Source: Gemmatimonadota bacterium (GTDB lineage: Bacteria > Latescibacterota > UBA2968 > UBA8231). Taken from it: a DNA stretch of 12,034 bases. Of the stretch, positions 7,198-12,034 are shown piece after piece. A program made the position numbers and the translations under genes. The stretch lies in contig VXZF01000190.1 of assembly GCA_009845645.1 (NCBI GenBank), forward strand, positions 451-12,484, in the 5' to 3' direction. Below the pieces are notes generated by a model. The model made no database searches, had not been told where the DNA came from, and saw nothing but the letters and a program-made list of their open reading frames with translations. Each line of letters starts with the position of its first letter. The stretch's first letter is position 1.

Positions 7198-9249
7198 TTA
7201 GTAGGCTACGGCCACTGCCCCGAAGCGCACCACCCGGCCTCGGTCGGTGTTGGCCCCAATACGCGCCAGATATACGCCTGGTGCGACGAGTTGATTGGCC
7301 TCGTCGCGACCGTCCCATTGCAGTGCGTGGTGCCCGGCACCCTGTACCCCACCCGACAGGCTCCGCACTCGCTGGCCGGCCAAAGTCAGCAATTCGACAT
7401 CCACTTCGACCGCATCGAGCACGCTGAACAAGGTGTATTCAATGGCCACTTGGTCGTTGATGGCGTCGCCTTGGGGCGTGAAAACTGCCGGTGTGATCAC
7501 TATGTCGGACAACAAAGATCCGAGAGAACCGGAACTGACTAATACCCGCAACTGGTCGGTGCCCAATTCGTCGCTGGCGTCGCCACCTTCCACACTTTGG
7601 GGCAGCGATTCACCTTGCCGCGCAAAGACCTCGGCGCGCAACTGGTCAGACGCACCGTACACGGTCGTTTCTAGGCGCAACCGGAGCTCGTCGTTGGTGT
7701 CCGGCCCGATCATCTGCGGCAAATAAACCGCCAATTCGTCCCCTTCGGCGACGATGCTGTCCGGCTCCACAGTCGTCAGCGGATCGCCCATCTCCAGCCC
7801 CAGCACCCGGCCCGTAGAAGGCAGGCCTAGCCGCACCGCGTCAAATCCCTGCTGGCCGGCGTCGGAAAATTCGGCGCGCAAGTCGAGGATGAACTTGGTC
7901 AGCGCACCTGCGGGCACTTGTGGCACTTTGCCGTTGGGGCGCAATTGGTCAACCGCAGCGACCTCGCCCAAGATCCGGTCGGCCAAAAGTGGGGAGGTCT
8001 CGATGGTGACCCAATCGAGACGGGCGAACTCCCACAAGGCTTCGGTCTCTAGCTGGATTTGTAGCTGAATATAGCGCCCCTTAGGCACGCGGGGCCGCTG
8101 TCCCGAAACCCGGATCGGCGGCGACCAGAAGCTCCAGTTATTAATGTCGTCGGCGATGACGCCCTGCCAACCCACGGCCGGTGGATCCCACGGCCACACG
8201 CGCGGTTTGAGTTTGGAGTACACGTCCTTTGCTACTTCCACGGGCTGGGCCAAGTCGTTGTACGAGTGATAGGCGATGGGGCCGTCGTCCAGCCCGGTCT
8301 TGATCTCGATGTTGACTCCGGCCTTGGCGGCGGGAGATTCGACCAATTGATCCCCGTCGCGCCGCCAGATACTCAAGCCGAAGTTCACTTCGCCGACATT
8401 GATCAGATCTCCCATGTCGATCACCTGGGATAGCCAGCGCGCCCGGGGGACAAAACCGCGTCCATAAACCTCTAGCTCGGCCAACGCGTAGCGCGTGAAC
8501 TTTGGTGGGGCATCTGGAAGCACCCGCATGCGGAAAAAGCGCAGATATTGGAGCGGAAAGTCGACCTCGATAACGGCGTCGAAGTTCTGGTCCACCTTGG
8601 CCAACAGTTTATCCAGCGGCAGGTAGTAATCCGTCTCCTGCGTACCGGCGACACCCGAGCGAAATTGCGGAGGTAGTTGGCTTTCTACGGCGACCTTGTC
8701 GTTACTGGCTGTCAGCTCGTAGGCTTCGAATTTGTAGTTGGGTCGGTACGGCTCTTGGAAGAAGGGGTCGTTGCCCTCGGGCGGCACCAATTTGAAGTGA
8801 TCGGCGGGAATCTGCATGCCCATATCGAGCGTGTAAAACTCGCCCCAGATACCCCCTAGTCCACCACTACCTTGAAAATCGCGCCCTTCGTAGAAAGTGT
8901 TGAGATCCCCGTCGATGAATTCCATCGGGTTGGATACGTGGCCGGGCCGGGAGACGTCGCCGATTGCCCGCCAGACGCGAGGCATCCCCTCTTGGTAGTC
9001 AATGTCGATCGGCTGCCGATAGCGCGTCCAGTGGCGTAGCTGGGTCACCACATTGACGTCGGGCTTGAGTTCCAGCGGTTGGATCGAGCCAGGGGTCGTG
9101 GTATTATCGACCATCAAGTTGACCAGGGTCTGCTCTTCCCAATCGAGGCCATCGGCGCCGCCGAGGCGGAATTGCGACACTTGCGCTTCAGCCGTGCAGA
9201 CTTGGATTATGGCCATGCACGCCGCTGCCAAACAGAGCTTGGATTTCAT
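7198..9249 (-). CDS. Secreted protein with a discoidin-like domain and a C-terminal FlgD-like Ig domain (paralogue 1)
   Basis: 683 residues from the ATG at 9249, which has AGGAG 9 bases upstream. An ATG at 9258 directly abuts that AGGAG and is a poor start. The signal peptide is residues 1-22, cleaving after A-E-A before Gln23. A discoidin-like sandwich covers about 105-263: MEFIDGDLNTFYEG, WGEFYTLDMGMQIPADHFKLV, DFPLQYLRFFRMRVL, ALAELEVYGRGF. The shared middle block spans about 280-580: IEIKTGLDDGPIAYHSY, NWSFWSPPI, GRYIQLQIQLE, GFDAVRLGLPS, PDSIVAEGDELAVYLPQ. The FlgD-like Ig domain is about 584-683, with FTPQGDAIND (Gln and Ala where the neighbours have Asn and Gly), VELLTLAGQRVRSL, WDGRDEAN and VAPGVY, ending A-V-A-Y. 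There are no enzyme motifs. It is the first gene after the promoter at 9286-9316 and overlaps neither neighbour. A role as a secreted or cell-surface binding protein is inferred; the ligand is unknown. Confidence 0.85.
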   Translation of the reverse strand: MKSKLCLAAACMAIIQVCTAEAQVSQFRLGGADGLDWEEQTLVNLMVDNTTTPGSIQPLELKPDVNVVTQLRHWTRYRQPIDIDYQEGMPRVWRAIGDVSRPGHVSNPMEFIDGDLNTFYEGRDFQGSGGLGGIWGEFYTLDMGMQIPADHFKLVPPEGNDPFFQEPYRPNYKFEAYELTASNDKVAVESQLPPQFRSGVAGTQETDYYLPLDKLLAKVDQNFDAVIEVDFPLQYLRFFRMRVLPDAPPKFTRYALAELEVYGRGFVPRARWLSQVIDMGDLINVGEVNFGLSIWRRDGDQLVESPAAKAGVNIEIKTGLDDGPIAYHSYNDLAQPVEVAKDVYSKLKPRVWPWDPPAVGWQGVIADDINNWSFWSPPIRVSGQRPRVPKGRYIQLQIQLETEALWEFARLDWVTIETSPLLADRILGEVAAVDQLRPNGKVPQVPAGALTKFILDLRAEFSDAGQQGFDAVRLGLPSTGRVLGLEMGDPLTTVEPDSIVAEGDELAVYLPQMIGPDTNDELRLRLETTVYGASDQLRAEVFARQGESLPQSVEGGDASDELGTDQLRVLVSSGSLGSLLSDIVITPAVFTPQGDAINDQVAIEYTLFSVLDAVEVDVELLTLAGQRVRSLSGGVQGAGHHALQWDGRDEANQLVAPGVYLARIGANTDRGRVVRFGAVAVAY

Positions 9250-9258
9250 ACCGACCAT

Positions 9259-9263
9259 CTCCT
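9259..9263 (-). promoter_or_regulatory. Ribosome binding site deciding the start of paralogue 1
   Basis: AGGAG on the minus strand is followed directly by an ATG (9258) and, 9 bases on, by a second in-frame ATG (9249). Only the second has workable spacing, so translation should begin MKSKLC. Confidence 0.7.
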
Positions 9264-9285
9264 AAAAGCAGGAAATCTTACGGCG

Positions 9286-9316
9286 AATATAACGCAAAAT
9301 AGCAGGTGCCTGTCAA
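9286..9316 (-). promoter_or_regulatory. Candidate sigma70-type promoter for the surface-protein operon
   Basis: On the minus strand a perfect TTGACA (9316-9311) and TATATT (9291-9286, 5 of 6 matches) are separated by 19 bases, two more than ideal. The -35 box begins only 7 bases after the stop codon of the upstream membrane-protein gene. The expected leader to the ATG at 9249 is about 30 bases, and a good Shine-Dalgarno site lies within it. The gap is clearly more AT-rich than the genes around it. This would start a transcript covering the three FlgD-tailed genes and probably the barrel gene, separate from the dioxygenase and membrane-protein pair. Confidence 0.5.
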
Positions 9317-9323
9317 ATATAAA

Positions 9324-11288
9324 TCAACCCCAGAATATCACGTTCCAAGTCATGCCAGTAAAATGATCGACGATCAGGTAGAACCCGCCGGGCGTGAAAT
9401 AGCCGAGGATCATCCCCATGAAAAAGGGCCGCGTCTTCAGATAGAGCCGCACGCCCCCGTATTTGAGTACGAGGACCTTGACTCCCCAAGCAATGAACAT
9501 ATTGAACCACAAGTGGTCCATGATCCAGATCGGCCCGATCACGTAGCCCAGCGGATGCAGCGGCCACCACACGTAGAGCCAGCGCGCGACCATCAATCCG
9601 CTCATAATGGCCGCGCCAATTCCCATATTGACCCAGCCCCAGCCGTAGAAATCGGTCGGCGTGCGGAGGACCTTCTCCACATAGCTGTAGTTGCCTCCGC
9701 TCCAGATCCACAGGTTGATCGCCCCGTATTTGTGGCTGAGCAGCATCACCATCCACACGGCACCGCCCACGGCCACGACTAGTGCCAAGACGATGATCCA
9801 AAAGAGGGGCCGGCGGTTGCGCCCCAACTCCTCGCCCAGCCGCAGACTGTTGGCGCAGGAGACCATGACGAAATTGCGCCCAGTGGTCCACAGGAAGGTC
9901 GTCGCCAGCACGACTAGGCCTTGGGCACCGATGACCGACGAACCCACTGCGGACACCAGAATCCCCGCTGGTACCACCGGCGGCGAGCCGTCCGAAAGCC
10001 CGCCCTCGGCCACCACCCGCGAATAGCCAAAGATGATGACGACGCCCAAGAAGAGAATGGCCAGCCCGAAGATCATTGGCAGCCCAGCCAGCCACAACCA
10101 ACCCACTATCACCAGACAAGAGACCGTCAGCACAATCAGGGCTGCGCGGTAGGAGAGGATTTCGTCGCTGTCGTCGATGCTCTCGTCGCCTTTGAAAGCC
10201 TTGCGCCACACGCCGCTCAGATGCTTGCGCGCCGTCCAAATGCCGCCCAAAAAGAGCACGAGAATCGCGCCCATCGACTGGTAGGCCAAAAAGGGATCGC
10301 GCACCGCGTGGCCGGCTCCTCCAGTCTCGCTGCTGACCACGCCGAGAATGCCGAAAATGCCGCGCACCGCAAAAGAGAGCAGGTTGAAAAACCACAGGCT
10401 GAAGGCGATATCGGTCTTGAGAAAATAGAAGAAGCCAATGATGTTGAAGCGCAGCGCGACATATAGGTCGGCCGTGCGGCGGAAAACCTGCACGTCCATG
10501 CGCACGGGATCGACGTTTTGGGCGATGGGGATGGTTTCGGGGAAGTAGTTGTACAGCCCGTGCAACGTGCCCCACAGCGCGGGGATGGCAAAACCAGCCC
10601 ACATGACGGGATTTTTGAAAAAGGGGCTTAGCTTTTGGTCGTCCTCGCCTTCCTCGGTCATGGCCAGCGGCACCTGCATCAGCGGATAGATCAGCCGCTC
10701 GTGCTCAATCCACTGTTTGCGCAGAATCGCCATGAAGGAAATCATCATCAGGAAGAGGGCGCAGATAAAGGGCGTCCACACCCCGATGACGCTACGCCAT
10801 ATTTCCCAAGGAATCGGTTCGTCCCGTCCACTGCCCTCGTAGAATTTGCGGACGGTTTCCACGTCGTGGACCATCAGCCAGTCGGGGATATAGGGATGGA
10901 TCAGTTCCCGCCATTCGTTTTCAGCGGTGGCGTAGTAGAAGGGGTAGCTAATGGCGCTGAGGAACTTGGCGATGAAGAGGGTGGGGATCGGCGAGGCCAT
11001 CACCATCATAACATAGACGACCAGCAGTTCGCGCCGATTGAGCCCCCAGCTCGGGTGGACGAGCTTGAGTAGGGGATTGATAAAAAGGGTTAGTAGAAAG
11101 AGGATGAACACTGCTCCAGGCATACTGGTGCCCAGAGCCATAAAGGAGCCGTGTAAGTAGAGGGTGCCGTAGGCGGCTCCGGCCGACACGCTGAAGGCTC
11201 CGGCGCATCCGACTAGCACGGATTTGACGGTAAAAGCCGGTACTGCGTCTGCCTCCTTGGGCACGGTCTGCTCGGGTGTTGTTGACAT
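9324..11288 (-). CDS. Polytopic membrane protein, DUF6785/DUF6784 family
   Basis: 654 residues with about 14 hydrophobic spans, near residues 22-46, 56-77, 87-111, 166-188, 226-247, 280-318 (two), 335-353, 382-421 (two), 440-466, 493-517, 550-572, 577-607 and 620-641. I recognise the DUF6785 type by its overall layout, the SRVVAEGGLSDG segment (about 423-434) and the C-terminal DUF6784-like stretch HPLGYVIGPIW...WFNMFIAWGVK...KYGGVRLYLKTRPFFMGMILGYF (about 578-631). The length suits the family. No reaction or substrate is established for the family as far as I know; the topology resembles large secondary transporters such as the oligopeptide transporter superfamily, so a transporter role is inferred. 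There is no signal peptide before the first span. The ATG at 11288 follows the dioxygenase stop by 17 bases with no clear Shine-Dalgarno site, which suggests translational coupling. The pair probably forms one operon in which this protein would move the substrate or product of the dioxygenase. Confidence 0.8.
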   Translation of the reverse strand: MSTTPEQTVPKEADAVPAFTVKSVLVGCAGAFSVSAGAAYGTLYLHGSFMALGTSMPGAVFILFLLTLFINPLLKLVHPSWGLNRRELLVVYVMMVMASPIPTLFIAKFLSAISYPFYYATAENEWRELIHPYIPDWLMVHDVETVRKFYEGSGRDEPIPWEIWRSVIGVWTPFICALFLMMISFMAILRKQWIEHERLIYPLMQVPLAMTEEGEDDQKLSPFFKNPVMWAGFAIPALWGTLHGLYNYFPETIPIAQNVDPVRMDVQVFRRTADLYVALRFNIIGFFYFLKTDIAFSLWFFNLLSFAVRGIFGILGVVSSETGGAGHAVRDPFLAYQSMGAILVLFLGGIWTARKHLSGVWRKAFKGDESIDDSDEILSYRAALIVLTVSCLVIVGWLWLAGLPMIFGLAILFLGVVIIFGYSRVVAEGGLSDGSPPVVPAGILVSAVGSSVIGAQGLVVLATTFLWTTGRNFVMVSCANSLRLGEELGRNRRPLFWIIVLALVVAVGGAVWMVMLLSHKYGAINLWIWSGGNYSYVEKVLRTPTDFYGWGWVNMGIGAAIMSGLMVARWLYVWWPLHPLGYVIGPIWIMDHLWFNMFIAWGVKVLVLKYGGVRLYLKTRPFFMGMILGYFTPGGFYLIVDHFTGMTWNVIFWG

Positions 11289-11305
11289 TAGCTAGCGCGA
11301 GAGAA

Positions 11306-12034
11306 TCAGCCGTGAAACTTGGCGACCAATTCGGCTGGTTTGCCATCTACCGTCGCCGGGTCCAGCGCCTGTGTGCCGAAGACCACGGGAAAGGTTTGGC
11401 CGGTTTCCCGGGAGCGGGTTTTGGAGTCCATATAGGTTACGCTGAAAGCACGGCGGGCCGACGTGGTGGAGTTGGGCCCAGAGCGATGCAGCAGGAAATT
11501 GTGCAGCAGAATGGCCTCTCCTGCCTCGGCTTCCAAGTCGATCACCGCCTCTGGGGGCGTGTATTGGGGCTCTAGCTCGGCGGGGAGAAAGTGCCGCTCG
11601 TTGATGATGCCGTGCTTGTTGCTGCCCGGCACGATCTGCATACAGCCAGTGGCTGTGGTCGCGTCGTCGAGCGCCGTCCACACGGTAACGATGGGGTTGG
11701 TGTCGATGCGCCAGCCAATCCCCACGTCCTGATGCCAAGGCAGTCCGCGGCGAAGTTCGGGCGGTTTGTTCATAAACATTGAGCGAAAGACCGAGACCTC
11801 CTCGCCGATGTAGCGGCGGGTGATCTGGTGGAAGAGGGGGTTCTGTATATAGGCGAGGAAGAGCGGATCTTGCTCTAAGTCGTCGATGCGCCGGTACGCG
11901 AGCGTCTGCACCTCATTGCCCATGGTGCGGCGCACTTCGCCGTCCTCTTCGACGACCTGCAAGCGCATGTGTTCGTAGCGGACGCGGCCCAGCATGATGT
12001 CGTCGATGCGCTGCTGCAAGGCGGCTAATTCGTC
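11306..12034 (-). CDS. Phytanoyl-CoA dioxygenase (PhyH) family protein, N-terminus outside the window
   Basis: 242 residues are visible. The frame is open to the right edge (it begins D-E-L-A-A-L-Q-Q-R-I-D-D), so the internal TTG at 12019 is not the start. The Fe(II) ligands are visible: His101 and Asp103 in LPWHQDVG and a distal His183 in LLHNFLLHRSGPN, followed by Arg195 in SARRAFSVTY, which would bind 2-oxoglutarate. The TGCMQIVPGSNKHG segment (129-142) is also typical of PhyH proteins. Family members are cytoplasmic non-haem iron oxygenases that hydroxylate or otherwise oxidise small molecules using O2 and 2-oxoglutarate; the substrate cannot be read from the sequence. All ligands are intact, so it should be active. 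PhyH proteins occur in many copies in Latescibacterota- and Poribacteria-like genomes, which fits the rest of the window. The stop codon lies 17 bases before the membrane-protein gene. Confidence 0.9.
   Translation of the reverse strand, partial: DELAALQQRIDDIMLGRVRYEHMRLQVVEEDGEVRRTMGNEVQTLAYRRIDDLEQDPLFLAYIQNPLFHQITRRYIGEEVSVFRSMFMNKPPELRRGLPWHQDVGIGWRIDTNPIVTVWTALDDATTATGCMQIVPGSNKHGIINERHFLPAELEPQYTPPEAVIDLEAEAGEAILLHNFLLHRSGPNSTTSARRAFSVTYMDSKTRSRETGQTFPVVFGTQALDPATVDGKPAELVAKFHG

Noticed and set aside
7196..7318. Extended N-terminus of paralogue 2 from 7318.
   Set aside because: The extra 41 residues overlap the FlgD-like tail of the preceding gene in another frame, are Arg-rich, and would bury the signal peptide.
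9217..9249. Lipoprotein signal (L-A-A-A-C, residues 7-11) in paralogue 1.
   Set aside because: The residue three before the Cys is Ala rather than Leu, Val or Ile, the hydrophobic core before it is too short, and A-E-A before Gln23 is a better signal peptidase I site.
9306..9782. A 158-codon plus-strand open frame starting in the intergenic gap.
   Set aside because: Its body is antisense to the C-terminus of the membrane protein and its composition (His, Pro and Asp repeats) is typical of a reverse-strand shadow.
9313..10602. A 429-codon open frame on the minus strand in a different frame from the membrane protein.
   Set aside because: It lies almost wholly inside the DUF6785-type gene, its product is rich in Arg, His and Pro with no domain signal, and the in-frame membrane protein explains the region. 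It is a GC-driven shadow.
11881..12010. Repeated cgtcgatgcgc at 11881 and 12001.
   Set aside because: Both copies encode an Arg-Ile-Asp-Asp segment of the dioxygenase in the same frame; chance reuse of the same codons explains it.

Overview
The window carries seven genes, all on the minus strand, and no convincing RNA gene, insertion sequence or CRISPR array. It looks like chromosome from a Gram-negative bacterium: most products have signal peptides and one looks like an outer-membrane beta-barrel. FlgD-type immunoglobulin tails, discoidin-like (F5/8 type C) modules, a phytanoyl-CoA dioxygenase family protein and a DUF6785/DUF6784 membrane protein together resemble Latescibacterota, Poribacteria or related FCB-type lineages. 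That placement is inference from family content, not a computed result.

In the direction of transcription (right to left): (1) the 3' part of a PhyH-family Fe(II)/2-oxoglutarate dioxygenase runs in from the right edge (11306-12034). (2) Seventeen bases on is a 654-residue polytopic membrane protein of the DUF6785/DUF6784 type (9324-11288), probably in the same operon. (3) A 74-base gap holds a good sigma70-like promoter (-35 TTGACA, -10 TATATT) and a Shine-Dalgarno site. (4) There follow three tandem paralogues of secreted multidomain proteins, each with discoidin-like module(s), a shared middle block and a C-terminal FlgD-like Ig domain ending in V-A-Y: 7198-9249, 5237-7195 and 2926-5220. 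(5) Next is an 877-residue predicted outer-membrane beta-barrel with Asp/Asn-rich, calcium-loop-like segments (234-2867). (6) At the left edge is the start of another secreted protein (1-122), preceded by its own candidate promoter.

The middle paralogue is interrupted by a single in-frame TAA at 6452-6454. The reading frame continues unshifted on both sides and aligns without gaps to its upstream neighbour, so this is one gene broken by a nonsense codon (or a sequence error), not two genes.

Working model (inference): the three FlgD-tailed proteins and the barrel form a cell-surface set, transcribed together from the promoter near 9300. The discoidin-like modules would bind an external ligand such as a glycan, the FlgD-like tails would serve export or anchoring, and the barrel would be the outer-membrane partner. 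The dioxygenase and membrane protein upstream are a separate small-molecule uptake and oxidation pair. Four start codons are moved downstream from the longest open frames; strong ribosome binding sites decide three of them. No stretch over 300 bases lacks a gene.
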